Source: Gammaproteobacteria bacterium (GTDB lineage: Bacteria; Pseudomonadota; Gammaproteobacteria; Pseudomonadales; Pseudohongiellaceae). Taken from it: a stretch of 64,000 nucleotides of DNA. The stretch's first letter is position 1. Each line of letters starts with the position of its first letter. Shown one piece after another: positions 18,746 through 27,354 of this stretch. The position numbers and the translations under genes were made by a program. The notes beneath the pieces were generated by a model. The model searched no databases and had not been told where the DNA came from. It worked only from the letters and a program-made list of their open reading frames with translations. Where the stretch lies: NCBI GenBank assembly GCA_021773355.1, contig JAJFKE010000011.1, positions 248,001 through 312,000 on the forward strand, in the 5' to 3' direction.

Positions 18746-19435
18746 TTATCGAGCTATTAGCAGTAATAGCCGACCGCCAATTTTTTGTGAAATATCTGCA
18801 AGATCGCCTATTTGGTCGATAATTTTGTACAAAAACATTACGTGAACGGCAGGCAATGAATCCTCAAGAAGGAACAGCTTGGCTCTTAAATTGATCTGAC
18901 TCACATCTGTTTGATGTTCCAGAGCATCCAGCTCTTCAATTAGCGATTCTACTAAATCAACTTCCTTGCCTCGAAACCCGGTTTCCAGCAACTCATCCAG
19001 CTCATTGATCACCTTCAGAGCTTGTTCTGAAGCCCGTAGGCTTTCTTGATAGTACTCACGCACTTCTGCTACTAAACTATCCGGAATTTCCATCTTCCTG
19101 CCGAGCATGAGTCCAGCAACATCTTTGGCTCGATTGGCTAATTTATCTTGCGTAGAGAGAAGTTCTAACAAATCTGTTCGGGCTACTGGCAGGAATAAAC
19201 TCTTGGGCAGATTCGCTCGTACATCACTTTTCAAATCATCTGCATTATTTTCGCTATCTCGAATTTTTTGCTGTATTTCAAATGCTGCATCCCAATCCTT
19301 AATAAAACTCGCTTCTAAAAATTGGCCAAGTAGCTCTACGCATTGCTGGGCGATTGCCATATGTTTTTGAATGGGTCTAATTGGAGACCGGCCGAATAGA
19401 GCGCTGAGAGGAGTTGGCATAGACTTAACCCGCAT
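18746..19435 (-). CDS. DUF47 (TIGR00153) PhoU-like phosphate transport regulator
   Basis: This 229-residue cytoplasmic all-helical protein matches DUF47/TIGR00153, a PhoU relative encoded next to PiT transporters. The family start is visible as PLSALFGRSPIRPIQKHM, and the helices contain acidic residues (SENNADDLKSDVR, LDALEHQTD) of the type that bind metal clusters in PhoU. I chose ATG 19435; ATG 19420 fits the family start equally well and neither has a strong ribosome-binding site. The TTG at 19465 is unlikely. It leads the DUF47-PiT operon. A palindrome at 19457-19472 lies just upstream of the start and could control it. Confidence 0.9.
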   Translation of the reverse strand: MRVKSMPTPLSALFGRSPIRPIQKHMAIAQQCVELLGQFLEASFIKDWDAAFEIQQKIRDSENNADDLKSDVRANLPKSLFLPVARTDLLELLSTQDKLANRAKDVAGLMLGRKMEIPDSLVAEVREYYQESLRASEQALKVINELDELLETGFRGKEVDLVESLIEELDALEHQTDVSQINLRAKLFLLEDSLPAVHVMFLYKIIDQIGDLADISQKIGGRLLLLIAR

Positions 19436-19456
19436 TTGATTTGACCGGAGTATAGT

Positions 19457-19472
19457 TTCACTCAACAGTGAA
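19457..19472. promoter_or_regulatory. 16-bp palindrome, candidate operator (copy 1)
   Basis: TTCACTCAACAGTGAA has perfect 6-bp arms around CAAC. It is 13/16 identical to a second palindrome at 19634-19649 in the same divergent intergenic region. It sits about 20 bp upstream of the chosen DUF47 start. The regulator is unknown. Confidence 0.5.
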
Positions 19473-19633
19473 GACTACCGTTTTGTAATAATAATGTAAT
19501 ATTATCTACCCTGATTATAAGATTGATCCAGGGCTACTACAGTCGCTGCAGGTCCTAGAATCATCTGATGTATTCTGCGTCTTGCTTTTCTTTGAATAGC
19601 CCAATTAGCTTTATCAGAGAGACTATTTGAAGC

Positions 19634-19649
19634 CTCACTGAACAGTGAG
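19634..19649. promoter_or_regulatory. 16-bp palindrome, candidate operator (copy 2)
   Basis: CTCACTGAACAGTGAG has perfect 7-bp arms around AA and shares the core TCACTnAACAGTGA with copy 1. It lies 80 bp upstream of the cytochrome c start at 19729, a position that fits a binding site in or near its promoter. Confidence 0.5.
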
Positions 19650-19728
19650 CCTTTATTCACAATTGCACGTCGATATCTTGGTGTTACACTGTCGACTCTC
19701 ACCCAAACAACAAAAAAGAGGAGTGAGC

Positions 19729-20538
19729 ATGGGCCTTAATTCAAATTCTCGATATAGTTGTCTGCTGGCATTTGCAACCGCATGCTTAGTTTTAGCTGCC
19801 AATCTCAGTCAAGCAGAGGACGCGGGCAACCTCTATAACACTAACTTCGACATCAACGCTGGTGAGCGTTATTTCGAACGTCAATGTTCACGCTGCCATG
19901 GTTTCGACGCAAAGGGCAATGATGAAACCGGAGCCCCCGATCTCACTGGAAGACTGTCCCGAGCCAGCACAGAGGTTGGTATCTTTAACATTATCCGCGG
20001 CGGAGTGCCGGGAACTGCCATGTTACCGGTTGCTGCCGACCTGCCGGATGCCCAGATATGGCAACTAGTCGCCTTCATTGGGTCGCTAAGCACCAATCCC
20101 GCAAATATAGATCTGCCCGGCTCAGCCTCTGCTGGCGGCCGCCTATTTAACGGCAAGGCCGAGTGTAATGGCTGCCACATGGTGGGCGGGCAAGGTGGAC
20201 GACTAGGGCCTGACCTATCCAGGGTCGGCGAGCGGCGCGATCCCGAAGAATTATTAAGCGATATGTTAAGCCCTCACCAGGATGTAGATCCTCGCTGGTG
20301 GACTTTGCGTGTCACTGGTAGAGATGGCGTGGTCCGAGAGGGCCTGCGCATGAATGAGGACAGCTTCTCCCTGAGAATAATGGACGCCGACTCCAATCTT
20401 TGGTCCTATCCGAAGAATCAAATTGATTCCTTCCTGCGGGTCGAAGAATCGACCATGCCAAGCTACACACAGACTTTGAATGACAGTGAAATTGATGACC
20501 TCGTGGCCTATCTATTTTCCCTGCGAAAGGAGAATTAA
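19729..20538 (+). CDS. Periplasmic di-haem cytochrome c
   Basis: This 269-residue exported protein has two c-type haem motifs: CSRCH (C53, C56, H57) and CNGCH (C146, C149, H150). The signal peptide spans about residues 1-29 and ends near LSQAED. A methionine-rich haem-pocket segment is visible in the first domain (GTAMLP) and in the C-terminal STMPSYTQTL. ATG 19729 is favoured by GAGGAG seven bases upstream; an open frame reaching 19645 lacks these features. The gene precedes the PQQ alcohol dehydrogenase with only two bases between stop and start, so it is the likely electron acceptor for that enzyme. Confidence 0.92.
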   Translation: MGLNSNSRYSCLLAFATACLVLAANLSQAEDAGNLYNTNFDINAGERYFERQCSRCHGFDAKGNDETGAPDLTGRLSRASTEVGIFNIIRGGVPGTAMLPVAADLPDAQIWQLVAFIGSLSTNPANIDLPGSASAGGRLFNGKAECNGCHMVGGQGGRLGPDLSRVGERRDPEELLSDMLSPHQDVDPRWWTLRVTGRDGVVREGLRMNEDSFSLRIMDADSNLWSYPKNQIDSFLRVEESTMPSYTQTLNDSEIDDLVAYLFSLRKEN

Positions 20539-20540
20539 GC

Positions 20541-22178
20541 ATGAAACGATTCGCGATTCTGGCACTAAGCTTCTACACAGCCATCCCAGCCATTGCTCAG
20601 GAAGACCCATTTGAAACCGTAATTACGCCAGCTTTTAGTCCGGTAACCTGGGAGCGCTTGGTCAATGCTGCAGAGGAACCTGAAAACTGGATGATGTATT
20701 CCGGCACTTTGGATAGCCAACGATACAGCCGCCTGGACCAAATAACAAAAAGCAATGTATCTGAGCTAGAGATGAAATGGTCTTATCAAATTCCCGTCAT
20801 TGATCGTGCCGAGACCGTTCCCACAGTTGTGGATGGGATCATGTTCATTACCGAAGCCCCCAGCAATCTGGCCGCTGTAGACGCACAATCAGGCCGTGTC
20901 TATTGGCGCTACGATCACGAGTTACCGGATGATTTACGCATCTGTTGCGGTCGCAATAATCGTGGTGTCGCCATACTCGGAGAAACGTTGTTCATGAGTA
21001 CCCTGGATGCTCATCTGGTCGCTATAGATGCACGCACGGGTAATGTGCTGTGGGATGTGGAAGTAGCAGACTACCAGGCCGGTTATAGTAAGACAGCAGC
21101 ACCCTTGATAGTAAAAGACAAAGTAGTAACCGGTATAGCAGGTGGGGAGTTTGGTATTCGTGGTTTTATCGACGCCTATGATCCTGTTACCGGTGAATTG
21201 GAGTGGCGCACCTACGCCATTCCTGGCCCAGGTGAACCGGGTAACGACTCCTGGTCTGGTGACTCCTGGAAAACCGGTGGTGCCGCTACCTGGATTACGG
21301 GCTCCTATGATCCAGACTTGAATTTGATCTACTGGGGAACCGGAAATCCTGGTCCCGACTGGAACGGCGATGTACGACTGGGCGATAACCTGTATTCGGA
21401 TTCCGCCCTGGCACTGAATGGTGACACAGGTGAGATTGCCTGGCATTTTCAATTCACTCCCCACGATGTTCATGATTACGATTCTATCCAAGTTCCCATT
21501 TTGGCGGACATACAATACCAGGGCAGCACGCGGAAAGTGATGATGTGGGCTAATCGCAATGCCTTCTACTACACCATTGATCGCGCTACCGGTGAATTTC
21601 TGGAAGGCAAAGCTTATGCCAGTCAGACTTGGGCACAGGGTCTGGATGCTAATGGCCGGCCAATTCGCGTCCCAGGAATGGCCCCCACCTACGAAGGCAT
21701 CCTTGTCTCCCCTCCCATAGTTGGAGCGACTAATTGGTATTCTCCGGGTTATAGCCAACAGACCGGCCTTTTCTACGTCACCTCTTTCGATGGCGAGCAG
21801 GAATTCTTCAAGCGGGATGAAGACTATGAAGAAGGTGAACGATATACTGGAGGCGGCGGTCGATACAATCAGCCCATGGATGCCTTTCATAGCTCCATTC
21901 GAGCCATCAATCCCGCTACCGCAGAGATCGAATGGGAATTTCCAATAATGCCCAGGTCATCAGCGGGAATCACCACCACAGCGGGTGGCATTGTGTTTAC
22001 CGGAAGCGCGGATGGTTATTTTTTCGCACTGGACGCCGCGACCGGTGAAGAGCTTTGGCATATTTCCCTGGGAGCTCGCGTTCACGCGGCGCCAATGACT
22101 TTCGCCGTCGACGGCAAACAATTCGTCACCATCGCCTCGGGCAACGTGGTATATACCTTTGGACTTAAGGATGATTAG
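20541..22178 (+). CDS. PQQ-dependent alcohol dehydrogenase, probable lanthanide type
   Basis: The 545-residue periplasmic quinoprotein has a signal peptide (1-20) and an eight-bladed propeller with blade motifs such as AQSGRVYW, ARTGNVLW, PVTGELEW and AATGEELW. The vicinal cysteines C135-C136 (RICCGRNN) match the redox disulfide over PQQ in methanol dehydrogenases. The catalytic Asp is D312 in TPHDVHDYDS, and D314 two residues later is the extra acidic ligand that marks lanthanide-dependent (XoxF/PedH-like) enzymes; calcium enzymes have Ala, Ser or Thr there. The substrate is some alcohol, not resolved. The haem acceptor is encoded directly upstream, and an acyl-CoA synthetase follows 48 bp downstream, so an alcohol-to-acid-to-CoA route is plausible. 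Confidence 0.92.
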   Translation: MKRFAILALSFYTAIPAIAQEDPFETVITPAFSPVTWERLVNAAEEPENWMMYSGTLDSQRYSRLDQITKSNVSELEMKWSYQIPVIDRAETVPTVVDGIMFITEAPSNLAAVDAQSGRVYWRYDHELPDDLRICCGRNNRGVAILGETLFMSTLDAHLVAIDARTGNVLWDVEVADYQAGYSKTAAPLIVKDKVVTGIAGGEFGIRGFIDAYDPVTGELEWRTYAIPGPGEPGNDSWSGDSWKTGGAATWITGSYDPDLNLIYWGTGNPGPDWNGDVRLGDNLYSDSALALNGDTGEIAWHFQFTPHDVHDYDSIQVPILADIQYQGSTRKVMMWANRNAFYYTIDRATGEFLEGKAYASQTWAQGLDANGRPIRVPGMAPTYEGILVSPPIVGATNWYSPGYSQQTGLFYVTSFDGEQEFFKRDEDYEEGERYTGGGGRYNQPMDAFHSSIRAINPATAEIEWEFPIMPRSSAGITTTAGGIVFTGSADGYFFALDAATGEELWHISLGARVHAAPMTFAVDGKQFVTIASGNVVYTFGLKDD

Positions 22179-22226
22179 CAACTACTGATGCGCTCTTGAG
22201 TCAGCAACAGGGAATATAATCAAACC

Positions 22227-23738
22227 ATGCATACCTTAGCCGACCCCATTAAATATGCTGCCAGGATGGCAGCATATAAATCAGCTATCATCGATGGCGA
22301 TAGCTCGATTAGCTATGCGGAACTATATAAGCGCTGTCGCCAATTAGCAGGCTGTCTATTTGCACTTGGGCTGAATAAAGGCGATAGAGTTGCCATCCTC
22401 GCCAGCAACGGCCAGCGTTACATAGAAACCTATATGGCTGTGCCCGCCGCTGGCTTGGTAGTAGTGCCGCTAAACACTCGCCACGCCATGGTCGAACTAC
22501 GATACGCGCTGGAAGATTCAGACACTAAAGTACTGATAATAGACCGTGATCCCGGCGAGCTGGCTGACTGTGTCGATCACGTGATTATGATTCCAGACAT
22601 CTACGATGAAATGTTATGTAATTCCCAAGAACATGATTTAGGCATTGGGGTCGAAGAGAATGACTTGGCAGGGCTTTTCTATACTGGCGGTACTACTGGC
22701 CAATCCAAGGGAGTGATGCTCAGCCATCGCAATCTTATAGCCAACACTTTCCACTATTTAGCCGCCATCCCTCAGAGGGAAGCGGATGTCATGCTGGTCA
22801 TGGCACCGTTGTTTCACGCCGCCGGATCCAACGGTGTAATAGCCAATATATGGACATTGGGCACACAAGTTACCCTGGCTGCGTTCGATCCAGCCACCGC
22901 GTTGGACCTTATCGAGCAGCATGGTATAACAGAAACTCTTGGGGTTCCTACCATGCTTGCCGCTATAGCTGAAGAGCAGCACGCCCGGCCACGGAAAACA
23001 GATTGCTTAAAAATGCTGGCTCATGGTGGATCTCCAATAGCGACAGAAGTACTGAGACGTACCCATAGTGCTTTTCCGTCGGCCCAGCTCGTCGAAGTTT
23101 ATGGTGCAACAGAGCTCTCCCCGCTTTGTACCATTCTCACAAATGAACAAGACTTGATTGATTCACCAATAGCCCGTTCCTGTGGTCGTCCTGCCGTAGG
23201 TGACGAAATAACTATCCTTGATCCTGACGGACTGGAAGTAGCCGCTGGGGAAATTGGCGAGGTAGTGGTACGCGGACCCAACGTCATGTTGGGCTACTGG
23301 AACAAACCCGAACAAACTCAAACAGTGTTAAAAAACGGTGCCTACTGGACTGGGGACCTGGGCTACATGGATAAGGACGGCTATGTCTTCCTGGTTGATA
23401 GAAGCAAGGACATGATTGTCACCGGTGGCGAAAATGTATATTGCACCGAGGTAGAAGAGGTCCTGTATCAGCACCCGGCTGTACTAGAGGCGGCGGTATT
23501 TGGCGTTCCCGATGACAAATGGGGAGAAGCAGTCTGGGCCGTTGTCGTACCAAGAGAGGGTAATAACATCGATAATCAGAATGTAATCGAATTCTGTCGC
23601 GCGCGAATTGCAGGATACAAGGTACCAAAGGGCATCGATGTACAATTGCAGCCCTTGCCTAAGTCTGGCCCCGGAAAAGTTTTAAAAAGAGAGCTGAGAG
23701 CACCCCATTGGGAAGGGCAAGAGCGTTCAGTTAATTAG
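22227..23738 (+). CDS. AMP-binding acyl-CoA synthetase
   Basis: The 503-residue protein is a class I adenylate-forming acyl-CoA ligase. It has the P-loop motif YTGGTTGQSKGVMLSH, the A5-type segment VEVYGATELSP, the hinge motif YWTGDLGYMDKDGYVFLVDR and the C-terminal catalytic lysine region PKSGPGKVLKREL. Length and motifs fit medium- or long-chain fatty acid or aromatic acid activation; the acid itself cannot be read from the sequence. It is probably the last gene of the cytochrome c / PQQ dehydrogenase transcription unit, giving it a likely role in converting the oxidised product to its CoA thioester. Confidence 0.93.
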   Translation: MHTLADPIKYAARMAAYKSAIIDGDSSISYAELYKRCRQLAGCLFALGLNKGDRVAILASNGQRYIETYMAVPAAGLVVVPLNTRHAMVELRYALEDSDTKVLIIDRDPGELADCVDHVIMIPDIYDEMLCNSQEHDLGIGVEENDLAGLFYTGGTTGQSKGVMLSHRNLIANTFHYLAAIPQREADVMLVMAPLFHAAGSNGVIANIWTLGTQVTLAAFDPATALDLIEQHGITETLGVPTMLAAIAEEQHARPRKTDCLKMLAHGGSPIATEVLRRTHSAFPSAQLVEVYGATELSPLCTILTNEQDLIDSPIARSCGRPAVGDEITILDPDGLEVAAGEIGEVVVRGPNVMLGYWNKPEQTQTVLKNGAYWTGDLGYMDKDGYVFLVDRSKDMIVTGGENVYCTEVEEVLYQHPAVLEAAVFGVPDDKWGEAVWAVVVPREGNNIDNQNVIEFCRARIAGYKVPKGIDVQLQPLPKSGPGKVLKRELRAPHWEGQERSVN

Positions 23739-23842
23739 TTTAGCAACTCGGCTCGATTTTAGGCCTTGTCAAACTGCGGAAGTATTACCAGCTGTGGTTT
23801 AGTACCAGCTCCCCCCTCTCGCTTCGATCCTTTTGCCTAGCA

Positions 23843-24220
23843 TTAGGTCTTGACTGTTACCTTGTTCCCCGCCCGTAAGGAAGCAATCAAGTTACTCAGC
23901 AGATAGGAAAGCATACCCGCGGCGATACCAGTCACTAATGCCTCAGTAGCTAAGGAAGCAAACACACCTGGGTGAACAAAATAATCTACGGCAGCTGTTA
24001 TTGAGTCTGGAACCAGGGAGATAACCCATGGTTTGCTGTTGTTCGCTAGCAACAGGGTAATACTGGCTAACAAGCCAGCAGTAATTCCAGTTTGCGCAAC
24101 CACCAGCAAGTGACTTATGCCGATAAGTAGGATATTTCCCTGCACCATTGTGAACAGGCAAGCTGCGCTGGCCTCGCAAACGTTTTCCACAAAAGATGTG
24201 ATTTTCCTGGGATTGCTCAT
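23843..24220 (-). CDS. Small polytopic membrane protein, unknown function
   Basis: This 125-residue protein has about three to four hydrophobic helices (residues about 18-60, 66-80 and 85-115), a short charged N-terminus and a basic C-terminal tail. I do not recognise a family. It faces away from the acyl-CoA synthetase gene, and the long structured non-coding stretch at 24221-24621 lies upstream of its start. A small channel, transporter subunit or lipid-related membrane protein are all possible. Confidence 0.6.
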   Translation of the reverse strand: MSNPRKITSFVENVCEASAACLFTMVQGNILLIGISHLLVVAQTGITAGLLASITLLLANNSKPWVISLVPDSITAAVDYFVHPGVFASLATEALVTGIAAGMLSYLLSNLIASLRAGNKVTVKT

Positions 24221-24621
24221 TTTGGCTTACTCAGCAAATACCCTCGTTGTTGAAATCAGAATGTCCAAATGCCCCCGACCCTGAGATATCCCCAGGAAAT
24301 CTTGAAAACACTGGCTTGGTTTTATTTTAAATTGAATGCTGAAGTAAGCCCGCTGTCCCGGAGATGTTTCCTGGGTACAACAGCCCAGTCTCCGGCTCAA
24401 TGTTCAAAATTTAGCGGCTGAGCAGAAAACAGCAGCTCAAAACAAGTTAATCCATTGAGTTGGCCCAATATCTTCTGGGGATATCTGAGGCCCCGTCCGC
24501 TTCGCTTTTATTGCAATTTATCTCTTGAATAATCTTTGTAGGAGCACAATGTCCCGTCAGAATCATTGCCAGCTGATATCCCAAGGTGCAAAATACCCCC
24601 ATAAAACAGGAGACTAGCGAT
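24221..24621. other. Non-coding region with a structured element
   Basis: This 401-bp gap separates the divergent small membrane protein and patatin genes. No convincing coding frame was found on either strand. Most of it is occupied by the nested inverted repeats described at 24284-24486. The last 20 bases contain the AGGAGA ribosome-binding site of the patatin gene. Confidence 0.6.
24284..24486. repeat. Structured element: 12-bp inverted arms enclosing several hairpins
   Basis: Perfect outer arms AGATATCCCCAG (24284-24295) and CTGGGGATATCT (24475-24486) enclose a composite hairpin at 24358-24395, where CCGGAGA pairs with TCTCCGG and an inner CTGGG pairs with CCCAG. Directly next to it, CTCAATG (24396-24402) pairs with CATTGAG (24453-24459), and this encloses TGAGC/GCTCA (24419-24439). 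A weaker GGCTT/AAGCC pair lies at 24313-24350. The layout resembles a multi-branched RNA or a short MITE-like insertion. No T-run, target-site duplication or second copy was seen in the window. Confidence 0.5.
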
Positions 24622-25704
24622 ATGTCCAAATTTAGAAATCTGGTATTTGAAGGCGGCGGCGTGTGGGGTATCGCCTATCAAGGTGTGTTGACTGAACTTG
24701 AGGCGCAGCAGACCTTAGATTTTAAAAAACTGGAACGAGTGGCCGGAGCTTCCGCCGGTGCAATAACCGCCTGTCTGCTAGCCGTGGGTTTCAAACCGGA
24801 AGAAATGGGTGATTTGTTACGGCGCACAGATTTTAAGTCCTTTGAGGATGACAATTTTGGTTTCGGTCGAGACACAACGCGGCTGCTTAAAGAATACGGT
24901 TGGTTTCAGGGTAATGAATTCAAGCGATGGATTAGAAAACAAATTCGGCGAAAGATTCAAATTCTAAGCGACAAAGCTGGAATCAAGAATCCGATACTAA
25001 GGCCTAATTTTAAAGAGCTGAAGAACTGGCAATCAAAGTTAGCCAAGAAAGGGATAAAACTGCCAGCGCTTTATATTGTTGGTTCCAATCTCAGCAAGCA
25101 GCAGCGTGAAATTTATAGCGCCGAGACGAAACATCAAGCCTCCTTACTAATCGAAGATGCCGTAAGGCGTTCGATGAGTATCCCTCTTTATTTTGCATGT
25201 GTGCGCGGCAGTGAGAATGATGTGATCGTGGATGGCGGGCTCACCTGGAATTTTCCGGTAAATATTTTTGATAACAGTGATTATCTAAGCGTAAAGAAAA
25301 ATGGCCTGCCTATTTCATACGCCAACCATGCCAAGCATGTGTTCAATACTGAAACTCTTGGCTTTCGACTGGATACACCTTCCGAAATTGCTGCTCAGAA
25401 AGGAAATTGGGCAAACACATCAAGAGAAATTGATCATATCATTGACTATGTGGTCTCACTGGCAACCTTTGTTCGCGCGATCGCCAGCAAATCACATCTT
25501 CATAAAAATGATTTTTCACGCACCGTAATTGTAGATATAGGTGACAAGATAAAATTTACTGAATTTAAACTTAGCCGCCAACAGCAAGACGAACTAATTG
25601 ATCGCGGCAAACAGGGAGTATTAAGCTATTTACATTGGTTCAATTCCAAAAAAGGTCAAAATGAATTAACAAAAATTTATAAAGACATGGCGCCGAACAA
25701 ATAA
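24622..25704 (+). CDS. Patatin-like phospholipase
   Basis: The 360-residue protein is a patatin-type lipid acyl hydrolase with a Ser-Asp dyad. The oxyanion loop is FEGGGVWGIAYQG near residue 10, the nucleophile elbow is GASAG near residue 47, and the Asp lies in the DGG motif (VDGGLTWNFP). There is no signal peptide, so it acts in the cytoplasm or is secreted by a dedicated route. ATG 24622 is preferred because AGGAGA lies upstream and the family motif follows at once; an ATG at 24586 adds 12 residues without support. It is monocistronic, with a long leader that may carry structured RNA. Confidence 0.93.
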   Translation: MSKFRNLVFEGGGVWGIAYQGVLTELEAQQTLDFKKLERVAGASAGAITACLLAVGFKPEEMGDLLRRTDFKSFEDDNFGFGRDTTRLLKEYGWFQGNEFKRWIRKQIRRKIQILSDKAGIKNPILRPNFKELKNWQSKLAKKGIKLPALYIVGSNLSKQQREIYSAETKHQASLLIEDAVRRSMSIPLYFACVRGSENDVIVDGGLTWNFPVNIFDNSDYLSVKKNGLPISYANHAKHVFNTETLGFRLDTPSEIAAQKGNWANTSREIDHIIDYVVSLATFVRAIASKSHLHKNDFSRTVIVDIGDKIKFTEFKLSRQQQDELIDRGKQGVLSYLHWFNSKKGQNELTKIYKDMAPNK

Positions 25705-25716
25705 TAATCCTCATTA

Positions 25717-26586
25717 TCAGTAAGGCGCGATCAGCTCTTCACTTTTCTGCCAAAGACGACTAGCAGCTTCGTCGGTAGCAAAATCTGCTATTTTGGCGCG
25801 TTTACGTTTAAAGAAATAGTTACCATCGGCATGTATACTGCCCTGCTCCAGCGAGCTCGCCAGCCAAATAAATGTATCCGACCCAGGTTCAATATTGACC
25901 ATGAAGGGATACATGACCATGCCAAGTATCCGTGCTACTGCACCCCCTTTACTCCAGATTGACGTTCTTACCACTCCTGGGTGAAACGAACTCGTAACCA
26001 CATTAGTCCCTGCTAGCCGTGTCTGCATCTCTCTGGCGATCAACAAGTTCATCAATTTAGATCTGCCATAAGCCTTCAAGGTACCGTAATTCTTCTGCAG
26101 GCTTAGGTCATCGAGGTCTAGTGCACTATTTAAATGGCCGTCAGAGCTAGTAAATACAACCCTTGCCAAATCAGTCTTGGCGGCTTCCAGGATTGCTGGC
26201 ATCAATTTCTTTGTTAGTAGAAAACCACTTAGATGGTTGCTAACAAAGGTGGTTTCAAAACCTTCAACTGTTTCAATGCGCGTAGCATTCGCACCCCCTG
26301 CGTTATTACACAGCACATCTATTTTGGGAAAATCTTGCAGCAGTTTGTCGGCGAGTTTGCTAACACTGGCAAGTGAGCTGAAGTCTGCCAGACAGAGACT
26401 CACATTAGAATTGCCAGACTGTTCGATGATGTCCTGCATCGCCAGCGACCCTTTTTGCTCATTTCGACAAACTAATACTACTGTCGCGCCAAGCTCTGCA
26501 AAACGCCTCGCGGCAAAAAAACCGATGCCGCTATTAGCTCCAGTAACAACATAAACTTTACCCGAGAGAGACTCTGATTCGACCAC
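25717..26586 (-). CDS. Short-chain dehydrogenase/reductase (retinol-dehydrogenase-like)
   Basis: This 289-residue classical SDR has the NAD(P) motif TGANSGIG at the N-terminus, NNAG in the middle, the catalytic Ser in VVFTSSDGH and YGRSKLMNL with the YxxxK pair. The arrangement resembles the retinol dehydrogenase/WW-oxidoreductase-like group that acts on hydrophobic carbonyls or alcohols. Start is GTG 26586 with AAGGA upstream. It is convergent with the patatin gene, the two stops being only about 12 bp apart. The substrate is unknown. Confidence 0.92.
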   Translation of the reverse strand: MVESESLSGKVYVVTGANSGIGFFAARRFAELGATVVLVCRNEQKGSLAMQDIIEQSGNSNVSLCLADFSSLASVSKLADKLLQDFPKIDVLCNNAGGANATRIETVEGFETTFVSNHLSGFLLTKKLMPAILEAAKTDLARVVFTSSDGHLNSALDLDDLSLQKNYGTLKAYGRSKLMNLLIAREMQTRLAGTNVVTSSFHPGVVRTSIWSKGGAVARILGMVMYPFMVNIEPGSDTFIWLASSLEQGSIHADGNYFFKRKRAKIADFATDEAASRLWQKSEELIAPY

Positions 26587-26742
26587 ATTCCCATCCTTTC
26601 GCTTAGTAGTTTACTTTGTGTTTATTCCACTTTAACTAGATTGTGCTCCGGGCTGGTAAACAATGCTGCTTATCTTATTCTTAGATCCCCATCCTGTAGC
26701 AAAACAGTACACATCCTTGGCCATTAACAAATGCAGGACAGA

Positions 26743-27168
26743 CTACAAAGCACCGTCGCCCAGTAGGTAACGAATTACATCGACCGTGTCTATGCACAAT
26801 GATATGCCAGCTATTAGCAAGTAGAAATGGACATATTTTCCAAACCAGCTAGACACACCGTGTCGCTTTCGCTGCGAAAGCACATAAATATATGCGGGAG
26901 TCCATGCCAGTAGATGCCCTAGCCCGAGCAGGCGTACATAACCGTAACTACCATAAATCCAGTCCATTATCAGGGCAGCGACAATAAAGCCAAAGATGAT
27001 AGCCACCGGCTCTTTTCGAACTCTCCAAGCGCCCTGTTCTCTGCTAAAAACGAATAGCAGTGCCCCTAGATTCGCAAGAACCAAAGTAAGTACCCACAGC
27101 TGTAGCCAGACAGGCCCGGAGAGTATTGCCTCATTCAGCGTTGCCGGCGTTGTTATCAAATCATTCAC
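26743..27168 (-). CDS. Four-helix membrane protein, unknown function
   Basis: The product is 141 residues with four predicted transmembrane helices separated by short charged loops (FSREQGAWRVRKEP, SQRKRHGVSSW). I do not recognise the family. GTG 27168 is chosen because AGGAG lies ten bases upstream, whereas the earlier TTG at 27207 has no such site and would place that Shine-Dalgarno inside the gene. It is divergent from the AhpD-like gene at 27355. Confidence 0.62.
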   Translation of the reverse strand: MNDLITTPATLNEAILSGPVWLQLWVLTLVLANLGALLFVFSREQGAWRVRKEPVAIIFGFIVAALIMDWIYGSYGYVRLLGLGHLLAWTPAYIYVLSQRKRHGVSSWFGKYVHFYLLIAGISLCIDTVDVIRYLLGDGAL

Positions 27169-27354
27169 TATTTGTTTCTCCTGAGGTAGTTTGAATACAC
27201 AGACCAATTCAAGTCAATTAAAGCTCATAAGCCGAGAACAAATCCAAAGCTTCTTGTAAACTAGGGTTCAAATCACAATTTGGCATTATCCGCGGGCCAA
27301 TATATTCCCTACAGAACAATTCTAAACTAAGGAAGAGCAATCCACGGGAAAACC

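Noticed and set aside
19502-19702. 66-codon minus-strand frame between the phosphate and cytochrome operons
   Set aside because: It would cover one of the paired palindromes and the promoter region of the cytochrome gene, and has no family likeness.
20934-21890. 318-codon frame antisense to the PQQ alcohol dehydrogenase
   Set aside because: It lies wholly within a gene with clear motifs and has no protein-like features of its own; typical shadow of a conserved gene.
24447-24629. 60-codon minus-strand frame upstream of patatin
   Set aside because: It overlaps the patatin start and the structured element; composition gives no support.
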